From the NCBI GenBank assembly GCA_028282785.1, contig JANQHE010000041.1, forward strand, positions 1-44,323: a DNA stretch of 44,323 nt. The letters run 5' to 3'. The notes beneath the pieces are model-generated. The model did no database searches. It was not told the origin of the DNA and worked only from the letters and a program-made list of their open reading frames with translations. Made by a program: the position numbers and the translations under genes. This DNA comes from Bacteroidales bacterium. Its GTDB lineage: Bacteria > Bacteroidota > Bacteroidia > Bacteroidales > UBA12077. This document shows, one piece after another, positions 1-8,613 of the stretch. Positions within the stretch are counted from its first letter, which is position 1, and every line of letters starts with the position of its first letter.

Positions 1-305
1 TCTTTATTATCGTATAAAATTTCTTTAGTATCTGCATTACTTATTACAAAATGAATCGGATAATATCCGTAGTCCGTACACAAAACTACTTTATAATCGT
101 GCTGTCCATAAAAAACAGCTTTAAATGTAGCCTGTTTTTTTATTTCCAATAAAGCACTGCGAGATTGCCCGTAATACTCAAATCCATCTGACCTGCATAT
201 TTTACAGTCTCCGGTTTGATGATAACCATCGCATCTTTGTGCCTGAACCGAAAATGAAATGATTGATATAATAAAAATGAAATATAATTTTTTAAGGTAA
301 ACCAT
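1..305 (-). CDS. Partial secreted Cys-rich protein, unknown function
   Basis: The ATG is at 305 on the minus strand and the frame stays open for 101 codons to the window edge, so the C-terminus is missing. Residues 1-22 form a signal peptide (a Lys pair, a hydrophobic run rich in Ile/Phe, then VQAQ before the likely cleavage). The mature start is Cys-rich (RCDGYHQTGDCKICRSDG, then LCTDYGYYP), which suggests a periplasmic or secreted protein with disulfides. I do not recognise the family and infer no function. The gene lies about 220 bp downstream of the lipoprotein gene ending at 524 and may be transcribed separately. Confidence 0.7.
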   Translation of the reverse strand, partial: MVYLKKLYFIFIISIISFSVQAQRCDGYHQTGDCKICRSDGFEYYGQSRSALLEIKKQATFKAVFYGQHDYKVVLCTDYGYYPIHFVISNADTKEILYDNK

Positions 306-432
306 AACGCTAAATTTTAAGTTTTCATTAAGTAGATAAATATTATTTTAAACTTAATTAATAGATTTTGAGATACTTACTAACAATGTCCTTACTTTAG
401 TTATGTTTTCAATCCAATTCCACATTCTAATT

Positions 433-444
433 GGGCTTTAGCCC
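433..444. repeat. Short palindrome GGGCTTTAGCCC in the intergenic gap
   Basis: The 12-mer GGGCTTTAGCCC can form a short stem (GGGC/GCCC plus a T-A pair). It lies in the 306-523 gap, which otherwise holds nothing I can identify. There is no T-run on the minus-strand side, so it is a poor terminator candidate. It may be a small REP-type palindrome. Confidence 0.3.
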
Positions 445-523
445 TTATATTTTATCTCTTCTGACACTATACCTTATCCATGAAAACAATTTTAAAACCA
501 TTAAAGCAGCCTTTGAAATATGA

Positions 524-1879
524 TCAGTTAAAAAGAAAATCTGTGTTATCTATTTCAGGCATTTCAATTAGTTCTGAGTATAAGAATGTTCCGGAAGGAT
601 CAACATACCCTAAACCATCTGTTAAGCTTAAAACTTGCGATTTTTGTTCATCACTTAGTGAATGATAAACTTCTGAAAAGTAAGTTGCGTAATAATAAAT
701 AATTTCTCCATCGTACCTTCCATATTCTTCTGACAGGGTTTCGATAGTTTCAAAACTTGCTGTTTCTCCATCTAGAAATTTCCTTAATTCAGTTGAAACC
801 TGTTCGCGGGTATCACAAATTGAAAGTAAAGCCGATTTTTGCAAGTCAACAACACTTACAAAGGTATCATATTGACCGTCAGTAAGAATACTAAAGAAAT
901 TTTGCCCTGCATTTGCTGTCAGTTGCTCATCAATGGTATAATCAGGATTTCCCATTGCCGGCCAATCTTTTAAATAAAATGATCCAAAATAAGTTCCTTG
1001 CCTTTCGGGGCAGAAATAAACATCGGCAGTTACCGAACCTGCATACCATGCATACATTTCGCTGGCATAAGTCATTACTGCAACATTAATATCAGGTTCA
1101 AGCCCCATTTCAACTAAAGGGTCTGATAAATTGGATGGCCAGTTCCCAACGCCTTTAAGGTCGTAAAGGGCCTTAATTTCTGCCTTTTGCTCATAAGTTA
1201 AGGAACTTACTATCTCCCCAAACAGTTTAGCCCTGAAATAACTGATTTCTCCATCAATTTTATATAATTCAGCAGAATAATCCATAATCGCATCTTTATC
1301 TAATCCTGTAGTACCTGATGGTAAATCTTCTTCAATTAACCTTCTGAATGCTTTACACAACTCAAACCTTTTATAAGCATATTCATTGATCATATCAATC
1401 TGGCCGTAAGCCGCATCAACATACATTTGTATTTGTTCATCATTTAATATATTAAGCATATTATGAGCAATGATGGTTACAAAGCTGGTGTTATGCCCTA
1501 AACCGGTTTGGTCGTTATCGCGAAAATACTGAAACCCGCTATAATCAGCCACTTTTCCGGGAGGTAAAAATGTTTGTGCACCAAGGTTGCCACAATAAAA
1601 ACCAAGAGCATCAAAGGCAATGGTATTTTGTTGAGCTTCATCGGAAACTGTTTGTTCTGTATTGTAACTTGGATTATCAAAAGGCTCACCAGTTATTGCT
1701 ACTTCGCTATCATCCGTATCTTCTATTTCAGGATCATCTTTTTCGCATGATATCATTATTAAGGATCCCATTAAAAATAGTATTGATAATACATTTAAAG
1801 ATAAAAATTGAGAAACCTTCTTCCAGTTGTTTGATTTATTTAAACTGATATTTTCCGTGTTTAATCTTTCCTTTTTCAT
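524..1879 (-). CDS. Lipoprotein with duplicated Spy/CpxP-like LxxxQ modules
   Basis: This 451-residue protein has an N-terminal membrane anchor at 25-45 and a lipobox ending at Cys45 (LIMISC), followed by an acidic linker, so it should be an envelope lipoprotein. The rest is largely helical. LxxxQ motifs occur at 145-149 (LNDEQ), 227-231 (LTYEQ), 332-336 (LTDGQ) and 408-412 (LSDEQ). Each pair brackets a similar segment (KIDGEISYFRAK and RYDGEIIYYYAT), which indicates an internal duplication of a roughly 85-residue unit. LTxxQ-type motifs are known from the Spy/CpxP periplasmic chaperones, but that link is inference. A conserved middle block (YFCPERQGTYFGSFYLKD, 288-305) is shared with the protein at 2982-4538. 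The gene starts 33 bp after the SMP-30-like gene on the same strand, so the two probably form an operon. The true function is unknown. Confidence 0.85.
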   Translation of the reverse strand: MKKERLNTENISLNKSNNWKKVSQFLSLNVLSILFLMGSLIMISCEKDDPEIEDTDDSEVAITGEPFDNPSYNTEQTVSDEAQQNTIAFDALGFYCGNLGAQTFLPPGKVADYSGFQYFRDNDQTGLGHNTSFVTIIAHNMLNILNDEQIQMYVDAAYGQIDMINEYAYKRFELCKAFRRLIEEDLPSGTTGLDKDAIMDYSAELYKIDGEISYFRAKLFGEIVSSLTYEQKAEIKALYDLKGVGNWPSNLSDPLVEMGLEPDINVAVMTYASEMYAWYAGSVTADVYFCPERQGTYFGSFYLKDWPAMGNPDYTIDEQLTANAGQNFFSILTDGQYDTFVSVVDLQKSALLSICDTREQVSTELRKFLDGETASFETIETLSEEYGRYDGEIIYYYATYFSEVYHSLSDEQKSQVLSLTDGLGYVDPSGTFLYSELIEMPEIDNTDFLFN

Positions 1880-1912
1880 AATTAGTTGATTTTATGTTTA
1901 TTGTTATATATT

Positions 1913-2794
1913 TTATTTTCCTTGAACATTCATTTCTAAGTTATAAAGTGCATCATGAGTAGTTATAAACAAAGTGTTGTTTGAAGGCCCGCCAAAACAA
2001 AGGTTAGTAAGCGTGCCCGGTACAGAAACAGTTTTAATTAGTATCCCTGATGAGCTGTAAACCAAAATATCAACGCTTGCCAGGTAGACATTTCCCAAAG
2101 CATCGATAGTTAAACCATCAGCGCCAACATTTATAAAAAGTTCCTTATTATTTAAAGTTCCATCAGGTTCAATGGAATATCGATACGTTTTTCCTGCACC
2201 GTGGTCTGTAATGAAAAGAGTCGATCCATCGGAAGTACCTATTAAACCATTTGGGCGTACCAAATCATCAACTACTCTTGATATGGTTCCATCTTCGGTA
2301 ATTAAATAAACATGTTCACCTTCTTGAGTCAAAGTTCCTGTATAATTGGGATCAGAGAAATAAATATTTCCATTTGGTGCTACCCATAAATCATTGGGTT
2401 GGTTAAAAGCAGCATTATCAAATTCTGAAGCAATGGTTTGTTTTAAACCGGATGTTTTGTAAACGACAACCTGCTTATTGTTACCTTCACAGGCATAAAG
2501 GTTTCCGGTATTATCAAAATATAATCCATTGTTACCGCCTGAATTTAAATTAAATATGTCAAGCCCATCGCTCTCTTCCGTCCATTTATAAATTATATTG
2601 GCTTCAATATCAGAAAAATAAAGATCCCCGGAATAATATGCTGGCCCTTCAGCAAATTCAAATCCATCTACAATCAAATTAAGTTCAGCATCATCATCCA
2701 CTATATCAGTTAACTCCTGGGTTTCATCCTTGGAGCAACTCCAAATTAAAAGCTGGCTGATTATTAAACCTGTTAGTATCATATTCCTTCTCAT
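1913..2794 (-). CDS. SMP-30/gluconolactonase-like beta-propeller lipoprotein
   Basis: The start was set at the ATG at 2794, not the one at 2833, because this places a lipoprotein signal at the N-terminus (MRRNMILTGLIISQLLIWSC, lipid Cys20). The mature 274 residues show the repeated pattern of the SMP-30/gluconolactonase/LRE-like propeller: AEGPAYY, NQPNDLWVAPNGNIYFSDP, RPNGLIGTSDGSTLFITDHG. The usual metal ligands have counterparts at Glu49, Asn134 and/or Asn182, and Asp197. Known family members hydrolyse lactones or similar esters; the substrate here cannot be told. It lies between two members of the Spy-like family and is probably co-transcribed with the one at 524-1879. Confidence 0.85.
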   Translation of the reverse strand: MRRNMILTGLIISQLLIWSCSKDETQELTDIVDDDAELNLIVDGFEFAEGPAYYSGDLYFSDIEANIIYKWTEESDGLDIFNLNSGGNNGLYFDNTGNLYACEGNNKQVVVYKTSGLKQTIASEFDNAAFNQPNDLWVAPNGNIYFSDPNYTGTLTQEGEHVYLITEDGTISRVVDDLVRPNGLIGTSDGSTLFITDHGAGKTYRYSIEPDGTLNNKELFINVGADGLTIDALGNVYLASVDILVYSSSGILIKTVSVPGTLTNLCFGGPSNNTLFITTHDALYNLEMNVQGK

Positions 2795-2853
2795 AACTTT
2801 ATAAGTTTTATTTATTAGTAAAAATAGAGCCATAAAAAGCTAATAAAGACCCT

Positions 2854-2884
2854 AAAAGATAAACCGGTTAATTGATTCGACAAA
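2854..2884 (-). promoter_or_regulatory. Bacteroidota-type promoter for the 2794/1879 operon
   Basis: On the minus strand TTTG (2884-2881) is followed by a 19-bp spacer and TATCTTTT (2861-2854), close to the Bacteroidota TTTG-N19-TAnnTTTG consensus. It lies about 60 bp upstream of the SMP-30-like start codon and overlaps the 21-bp repeats. Confidence 0.5.
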
Positions 2885-2900
2885 CCAGTTTTTCGATTCG
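2859..2900 (-). promoter_or_regulatory. Candidate operator: two tandem 21-bp repeats
   Basis: Read on the minus strand, 2900-2880 and 2879-2859 are back-to-back 21-bp repeats that agree at 16 of 21 positions. The consensus begins CGAATCRAWWAACYGGTTTR. The 21-bp spacing is two helical turns, as expected for a regulator binding one DNA face as a dimer. The second copy fills the spacer of the predicted promoter. A third copy lies at 4591-4611. Confidence 0.5.
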
Positions 2901-2910
2901 TTTTTATACT

Positions 2911-2947
2911 GAAATAAAAAACCGAAGATTTCTACTTAAACCTTCGG
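2911..2947 (-). terminator. Rho-independent terminator of the 2982-4538 gene
   Basis: On the minus strand CCGAAG (2947-2942) pairs with CTTCGG (2927-2922) across a 14-nt loop, followed directly by TTTTTTATTTC. It is 35 bp after the stop codon and separates this gene from the promoter of the next one. Confidence 0.65.
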
Positions 2948-2981
2948 AAAACCATTAGTATCATTACAACAATAGAGTGTA

Positions 2982-4538
2982 CTATTCAAATAAGTAGTCG
3001 GTATTTTCTATTTCGGGCATTTTTATATTCTGAGAGTAGATATAGGCTCCTCGGCAAGGAAACTCGTCAATATCTCTTAAATCATTCAATTTCTTTAATT
3101 GATTATCTGATAATGTTTTATAAACATTACTAAAAGCAATTGCATAACGATATGAGATCTCACCATCTAATTCTCCATACCGTTTTGATAATTTCAATAC
3201 CAGATCTTTATTTATTGATTCCTGCTTCATAAACTTTCTTAATTCAGTTGAGATTTTTCTTCGAACTTCAACTATTTCCTGCATAGATTCACGTTGTATT
3301 TCAATTAAACTTGTGATTTTCTCTTTTTGGTTGTTATTTAAAGAATTTAGGAAATCTTCACCTTTGTTTCCGGTAAGTTCTGTGCTTATTGAATAATCTT
3401 TATTTCCCATGGCAGGAATATCTTTCATATAAAAGGACCCAAAATACATTCCGTGGCGCTCTGGGCAAAAGTAAGTATCAGCTTCAACAGAACCCGCATA
3501 CCAACTAAATAGTTCACTGGCATATGTCATTACGGCAACATGAACTTCATGTGAGTACTTTCTTTTGTCAAGCTGATCTTGTTTCTCAGGCCATTGTGTA
3601 GAATTTCCCGTTTTCATATTATCTAAATAAACCTTTTGTTCATTCGAAAATGACCTGATGATACTACCCAAAACTTCAGCTCTTTGATAACTTAGTAAGC
3701 CATCAATTTCATATAGTTGAGCTGAATATTCTTTTACTGCGCCTAAACTTAACTTTGATTTTCCTGTTGGTATATCTCCACTCTGCAACCTTCTAAATGC
3801 ATTTAGTAAAGGGAATCGCTTATATGCAAACTCTTGAATCAATTTTTCCTGAGACTTTGCCAGCTCAATTAATTGATTTATTTGATTATCATTTAAAACA
3901 TATAAAACATTATTTGCACTTCTGGGGACGAAAGAAGTATTATGCCCCATTTCTCCCTGGTCGGTATCTCGTAAATACTGAAACCCAAAAAAGTCCGATA
4001 CTTTTCCCGGTGGTAAAAAAGAATCACCGCATATATTACCTGTTATAAAAGCTAACGCATCAAATGCAATCGTATGCAATTGTGCTCTATCTGAAATTGC
4101 CTGCTCAATTGAATAATTACTGTCATTTCCCCTTTTCTCTTTATTTTTCAGTTCTTCTTTTTTTCTGTCTTTATTACCTTCTCCCTGTTTACCAGGCTTT
4201 GGTGCTAGCCTTCCAAGTTCTTCGGGGTCAAATCCTGCTTCACGTATTACCTGGTGCAAAGTTGGACCGTTCTTGACTCCTGCATTTCTGAAAGAATCAT
4301 TAATTTTAATCGCATCATCTGATGTTAATTTCGAAGAATTGTAGTTAGATAAAATTGATTTTACCTGTTCTATTTGTTTTTCTGTTAAAGTAGTTTCTTC
4401 TTGCTTATTTGGTTTTTTCTCTTTATTGCCTTCTTGCGCAAAACTATTTGTGTTATATGCTATAAAACTTAAAAGTAGTATTAAAAGTATATGTTTTGAT
4501 ATCATATTTAATAACCTTTTCATAATATTATATTTCAT
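2982..4538 (-). CDS. Secreted Spy/CpxP-like paralogue with N-terminal extension
   Basis: This 518-residue protein is a clear paralogue of the one at 524-1879. Both share LPPGKV-D-x-GFQY-RD, GHNTSFV, MTYASE, FCPER-G-YFGSFY-KD-PAMGN and a C-terminal MPEI-NTD-LF. It has a cleavable signal peptide ending near SFAQEG instead of a lipobox; the start could be the first ATG (4538) or Met6 (4523). An extra N-terminal domain of about 90 residues carries its own LTEKQ motif and then a highly charged Lys/Glu linker. LxxxQ-type motifs recur (LTEKQ, LNDNQ, FSNEQ, LNNNQ, LSDNQ), as in Spy/CpxP-type helical periplasmic proteins, but function is unknown. It is transcribed alone, with a terminator at 2911-2947 and a repeat-containing promoter region at about 4591-4611. 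Confidence 0.85.
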   Translation of the reverse strand: MKYNIMKRLLNMISKHILLILLLSFIAYNTNSFAQEGNKEKKPNKQEETTLTEKQIEQVKSILSNYNSSKLTSDDAIKINDSFRNAGVKNGPTLHQVIREAGFDPEELGRLAPKPGKQGEGNKDRKKEELKNKEKRGNDSNYSIEQAISDRAQLHTIAFDALAFITGNICGDSFLPPGKVSDFFGFQYLRDTDQGEMGHNTSFVPRSANNVLYVLNDNQINQLIELAKSQEKLIQEFAYKRFPLLNAFRRLQSGDIPTGKSKLSLGAVKEYSAQLYEIDGLLSYQRAEVLGSIIRSFSNEQKVYLDNMKTGNSTQWPEKQDQLDKRKYSHEVHVAVMTYASELFSWYAGSVEADTYFCPERHGMYFGSFYMKDIPAMGNKDYSISTELTGNKGEDFLNSLNNNQKEKITSLIEIQRESMQEIVEVRRKISTELRKFMKQESINKDLVLKLSKRYGELDGEISYRYAIAFSNVYKTLSDNQLKKLNDLRDIDEFPCRGAYIYSQNIKMPEIENTDYLFE

Positions 4539-4590
4539 TATTTTGTTTTGTAAAGTTGAGAATTTATTATCAGAAAGTAAATACGATTAG

Positions 4591-4611
4591 ATAAACCGGT
4601 TAATTGTTCCG
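4591..4611 (-). promoter_or_regulatory. Third copy of the 21-bp candidate operator
   Basis: Read on the minus strand this 21-mer matches the copy at 2879-2859 at 19 of 21 positions, including AATTAACCGGTTTAT. It lies 53-73 bp upstream of the start codon at 4538, and 27 bp upstream of the divergent hydantoinase start at 4638, so it could affect either gene. Confidence 0.5.
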
Positions 4612-4637
4612 ATGAAAAGGATTTAGTACATTTACAT

Positions 4638-6005
4638 ATGAACATTTTAATAAAAAACGCAACTATAGTAACTTCCACAAGAGCTTTTAATTCCGAAATT
4701 TATATTTCTGAAGGAAAAATTGCCCAAATTGGAAAGCCCTTAAAAATATTAGAACCTGTTGATAGAACAATTGATGCAAAAGGAAAGTTTATATTTCCGG
4801 GAGGGATTGATCCCCATGTACATATGCACCTCCCCACTTTCGCCGGCTTTTCTGCGGATGATTTTGAAACCGGAAGTAAAGCAGCACTTTTAGGTGGTAC
4901 AACAACATTAATTGATTTTGTCACTCCAAATAAGGGCCAATCGTTAATTGATGCTTTAATTGACAGAAAAAGAGAAGCAGATAATTCTTTTTGCGATTAT
5001 TCGTTTCATGTTAGTCCGGTTGAATGGGCACAAAATACAGAACAAGAAATTAAAGATTGTATAGAATCAGGAATTACATCCTTTAAAGTATATATGGCAT
5101 ATAAAGATACTATCGGTTTGAATGATGAAGATATCTTTAGAGTTATGCATACGGTTGGTAAAAACGGTGGAATTGTTACGCTTCATTGTGAAATTGGAGA
5201 TGAGGTTGATAAACTTAGAAATGACTTAGCAAATAAGGGCAATTTAAACCCTGAATTTCATCCGATTTCACGGCCGGCTCATACTGAATCGGAAGCCGTT
5301 CAAATGGCTATAGAAATGGCTAAAATAGCAAAATGCCCTATATATATTGTTCATACTTCAGCGGGAGAATCCATACAATTTATTGAGAAAGCACAAAAAG
5401 ATGGTTACCCGGTTTATTCAGAAACCTGCCCCCAGTATTTATTGCTAGATGATTCAAAATATAATGGAGATTTTAATGATACTTGTAAGTATGTTATGAG
5501 TCCTCCATTAAGAAAAAGAGAAGATCAAAATATGCTCTGGAATTCTATTGGTAAACGAATTATTAACACTACCGGGACGGACCATTGTCCGTTTAACCTG
5601 AAACAAAAAGAACAAGGAAATGTGGATTTCAGAAAAATACCAAATGGCGCCGGAGGAGTTGAGCACAGGATGAAATTGCTGTTTACATATGGAGTCTTAA
5701 AAAATCAAATATCCTATAATCAATTTATTGATATTACATCTACCCAAGCTGCTAAAATATTTGGGCTATATCCCCAGAAAGGTGAAATAGCAGTTGGTTC
5801 CGATGCTGATCTAGTGATCTGGAACCCTAAAACAGAAAATGTTATTTCAGTGGAAAACCACCACCAGAATTGTGATTTGGAAATTTATGAAGGATTCAAT
5901 ACCATCGGTGAACCCGAAGTTGTAATTGCCAATGGAGAAATCAAGGTTGAAAATGGAATATTAATTTCGAAAAATAAAGGAAAGTTCTTAAAAAGGCCCG
6001 CCTGA
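4638..6005 (+). CDS. hydA: Dihydropyrimidinase / D-hydantoinase (amidohydrolase)
   Basis: The 455-residue cyclic amidohydrolase has the full binuclear metal set of the dihydropyrimidinase family: His60 and His62 (HVH), the carboxylated Lys150 (SFKVYMAYKD), His183 (LHCE), His239 (VHTSA) and Asp315 (GTDHCPF). The family opens dihydropyrimidine, hydantoin or related rings to N-carbamoyl amino acids in the cytoplasm. Its nearest same-type neighbours are ygeW-, ygeY- and xdhC-like genes. In E. coli a hydantoinase-type gene (hyuA) accompanies this set, so a role in purine/urate-derived ring opening is as likely as pyrimidine breakdown. It is divergent from the Spy-like gene at 2982-4538. Confidence 0.9.
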   Translation: MNILIKNATIVTSTRAFNSEIYISEGKIAQIGKPLKILEPVDRTIDAKGKFIFPGGIDPHVHMHLPTFAGFSADDFETGSKAALLGGTTTLIDFVTPNKGQSLIDALIDRKREADNSFCDYSFHVSPVEWAQNTEQEIKDCIESGITSFKVYMAYKDTIGLNDEDIFRVMHTVGKNGGIVTLHCEIGDEVDKLRNDLANKGNLNPEFHPISRPAHTESEAVQMAIEMAKIAKCPIYIVHTSAGESIQFIEKAQKDGYPVYSETCPQYLLLDDSKYNGDFNDTCKYVMSPPLRKREDQNMLWNSIGKRIINTTGTDHCPFNLKQKEQGNVDFRKIPNGAGGVEHRMKLLFTYGVLKNQISYNQFIDITSTQAAKIFGLYPQKGEIAVGSDADLVIWNPKTENVISVENHHQNCDLEIYEGFNTIGEPEVVIANGEIKVENGILISKNKGKFLKRPA

Positions 6006-6099
6006 TTTTGTAATTAAATATACTTGTTAAATTTTCGGTAGCAATGAACACTGCTATATTATAATTTTGAACTGTTATAATTCTTAATTGTGTTTACTT

Positions 6100-7146
6100 A
6101 TGGATATGAACTTAAGCTTTGAAGAAAAATATAATGCGATCGGGAAAAAAGAATCTCTTTACGAAGGAGTATTTATTACTGCAGTAAAATCAACAGGAAT
6201 TTTTTGCCGCCCATCGTGCAGGGCAAGAAAACCAAAAGCCGAAAATGTGGTTTTTTATGATACAGCTCAGGAAGCTATTCAAAATGGTTTTAGACCTTGT
6301 AAAATTTGCAAACCTATGGAATTAGAAGGAGAAACTCCTGATTATATAAAAAGTGTTATAAAAGAACTGCAAGAAAATCCTTTTCTAAAAATTAAAGATT
6401 ATGATTTAGTCCAAAGAGGGATTGAACCGAGCCAGATTAGAAGGTGGTTTCAAAAATACCACAATATGACATTTCACTCGTATCAACGCATGCTTAGAAT
6501 TAATAAAGCTTATAATGAAATAAAAGGGGGGAATTCCGTTACCGGTACTGCATTTGACTTAGGGTACGAATCAGTAAGCGGGTTTAGTGATGGCTGCCAG
6601 TCTATTTTTGGGCAATCACCTAAGAACATAAAGGAAAAGAATGTTATAAATATTGTAAGGTTTTCAGGTAAACTGGGCCCTATGTATGCTTGTGCAACCG
6701 ATAAAGGCTTATGCCTGCTTGAATTCACAGATAGAAGGATGTTAGAAACTGAATTTCAGGATTTATGTAAAAGGTTAAATGCTGTAATACTCCCGGGAGA
6801 AAATAAATTCCTAACGCAAGCACAAAAAGAAATTACTGAATACTTTAAAGGCAAAAGAAAAGAATTTACAGTTCCGTTTCATACACCAGGTACTGATTTC
6901 CAAAATAAGGTTTGGAAAATATTACAGGATATACCTTATGGAGAAACACGCTCTTACCGGCAACAAGCAGTAAATATTGAAAACCCAAAAGCAGTACGGG
7001 CAGTTGCAAATGCTAATGGCGCTAACAGGATAGCGGTTATGATTCCTTGCCACCGAGTTATCGGAAGTGACGGAAGCCTTACCGGCTATGGTGGTGGTTT
7101 GAGCAGAAAAGAATGGTTATTGAAATTTGAAAAGGAAAATATGTAG
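6100..7146 (+). CDS. ada: Ada: methylphosphotriester/O6-methylguanine repair protein and activator
   Basis: The protein has three parts, in the order expected of Ada. The Cys4 metal domain has Cys36, Cys40, Cys67 and Cys70 (FCRPSC and PCKIC). An AraC-type helix-turn-helix follows at about 80-175, then the methyltransferase domain with catalytic Cys317 in IPCHRVIG. It removes methyl groups from O6-methylguanine and phosphotriesters, and in the methylated state activates its own repair genes. The start was placed at the ATG at 6100; an upstream in-frame TTG at 6088 would add only four residues. It interrupts an otherwise catabolic gene group and has no obvious link to it. Confidence 0.93.
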   Translation: MDMNLSFEEKYNAIGKKESLYEGVFITAVKSTGIFCRPSCRARKPKAENVVFYDTAQEAIQNGFRPCKICKPMELEGETPDYIKSVIKELQENPFLKIKDYDLVQRGIEPSQIRRWFQKYHNMTFHSYQRMLRINKAYNEIKGGNSVTGTAFDLGYESVSGFSDGCQSIFGQSPKNIKEKNVINIVRFSGKLGPMYACATDKGLCLLEFTDRRMLETEFQDLCKRLNAVILPGENKFLTQAQKEITEYFKGKRKEFTVPFHTPGTDFQNKVWKILQDIPYGETRSYRQQAVNIENPKAVRAVANANGANRIAVMIPCHRVIGSDGSLTGYGGGLSRKEWLLKFEKENM

Positions 7147-7202
7147 TTAGCCATCCTGAAACTTCCAGATGTATAATATAGATTAATTAATAATTTGGGT
7201 AT

Positions 7203-7294
7203 TTCACCCTCCGGCCTTCGGCCACCTCCCTTTAGGGAGGACAAAGTTCAGTGTATTCTCCCTTGAGGGAGATGCCCGCAGGGCAGAGAGTGAA
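7203..7294. repeat. MITE-like 92-bp intergenic element with nested hairpins
   Basis: The ends are imperfect inverted repeats: TTCACCCTC at 7203-7211 and GAGAGTGAA at 7286-7294 (8 of 9 paired). Inside are four short hairpins: CCGGCC/GGCC, CCTCCCT/AGGGAGG, TCTCCCT/AGGGAGA and TGCCC/GGGCA. It is much richer in GC than its surroundings and lies between the converging ada and ygeW genes. This looks like a non-coding interspersed element. Confidence 0.55.
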
Positions 7295-7366
7295 TATTAT
7301 TTAATTGATTGCGGCCACCTGCTGGCTAAACCATTTGAAAAGATATTCAAATATTCATATGAGAAG

Positions 7367-8554
7367 TTAAAAACCTACCCTTTTTTTATTCCTGTGCAAT
7401 ATTTCATTTAATACATGGGAGGGATTTTCAAATTTATTGGTAAACATCATTGCTGCAATTATATAAGGCTTATATCCAGCTTCTAAGTATGTTCTTATTC
7501 GGTATTTTTCAAAAACTTCTGCATTTACCTCACCTTCCTTACACGAAACTCCGCTAATATCAGCTGGTAAACAATGCATGTATAATGCATTTTTATTTTT
7601 GGTTACATTCATTTTTTTATGGTCGTATTCCCAACCCTTAAACTTGGCATTATTTGCTAAACAGGTTTTTTCCAATTCCTTCAAACCTTGTGCATCGCCG
7701 TTCTTTAACAATTCTGTTCTTTGCTGCATAATATGGAAAGGTGCCCAACTTTTCGGGTATACTATATCTGCATCTTTCATGGCATCTTCCATTGAATGGC
7801 TAATATTGAAAGAACCTCCGCTCCACTCAGAATTATTTTTTGCTATATCCACAATTTCAGGAATTAATCCATAACCTTCAGGGTATGCCAGTTCTATATT
7901 CATCCCATAACGCGACATTAAAGCAATAATCCCCTGTGGGACTGATAAAGGTTTTCCGTAACTTGGAGAATAGGCCCAACTCATTACAATTTTTTTGCCT
8001 TTCAGGTTTTCAAGAGAACCAAATTCATTCTGTAAATGCATCAGGTCCGCCATTGATTGTGTAGGATGGTCCATGTCGCATTGTAAGTTTACAATTCCCG
8101 GGCGACTCGGAAGGACTCCAAACTTATAACCCTCATCCAATGCTTCACCAACTTCACGCATATACTTGTTTCCTTCTCCCAGGTATATATCATCTCGAAT
8201 TCCTATAAAATCAGATAAGAAAGAAATCATATTGGCTGTTTCACGAACTGTTTCTCCATGTGCAATTTGCGACTTTTGTTCGTCTAAATCTTGAACCGCA
8301 CAACCCAATAAATTACTTGCAGATGCAAATGAAAACCTTGTTCGTGTTGAATTATCCCTAAAATTAGAAATTGCCAGGCCAGAATCAAATACCCTTGGAG
8401 AAATATTATTATCTCTCATTTCCTTAAGGATTTCTGCAACTTCAAGAATTGCCTGTAAATCTTCCTGAGTTTTTTGCCATGTTAAAAGAAAATCTTTTTG
8501 GTATAAATCCGTCCTGAAACGGTTTAATTTTTGAATTTTATCTTGTAAATTCAT
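7367..8554 (-). CDS. ygeW: YgeW-type knotted carbamoyltransferase
   Basis: The 395-residue protein has the transcarbamylase signatures: Ser69-Thr-Arg-Thr-Arg73 (carbamoyl-phosphate loop), His163-Pro-Thr-Gln166 and His327-Cys-Leu-Pro330. Its length and the sequence around these motifs (FRDNSTRTRFSF, DHPTQSMADLMHL, MHCLPADISGVSC) match YgeW, the knotted transcarbamylase of the E. coli yge operon, better than OTCase or ATCase. YgeW has been linked to anaerobic purine/urate catabolism, where carbamoyl groups are recovered as carbamoyl phosphate. The ygeY-like gene lies upstream on the same strand with a 128-bp gap that carries a repeat remnant, which supports a shared pathway. Confidence 0.85.
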   Translation of the reverse strand: MNLQDKIQKLNRFRTDLYQKDFLLTWQKTQEDLQAILEVAEILKEMRDNNISPRVFDSGLAISNFRDNSTRTRFSFASASNLLGCAVQDLDEQKSQIAHGETVRETANMISFLSDFIGIRDDIYLGEGNKYMREVGEALDEGYKFGVLPSRPGIVNLQCDMDHPTQSMADLMHLQNEFGSLENLKGKKIVMSWAYSPSYGKPLSVPQGIIALMSRYGMNIELAYPEGYGLIPEIVDIAKNNSEWSGGSFNISHSMEDAMKDADIVYPKSWAPFHIMQQRTELLKNGDAQGLKELEKTCLANNAKFKGWEYDHKKMNVTKNKNALYMHCLPADISGVSCKEGEVNAEVFEKYRIRTYLEAGYKPYIIAAMMFTNKFENPSHVLNEILHRNKKRVGF

Positions 8555-8613
8555 ATTTATCTAATTTTTCTTTGCGCCTTCGTGCCTTAGCTGTTCATAT
8601 CTTTTACCGTAAA

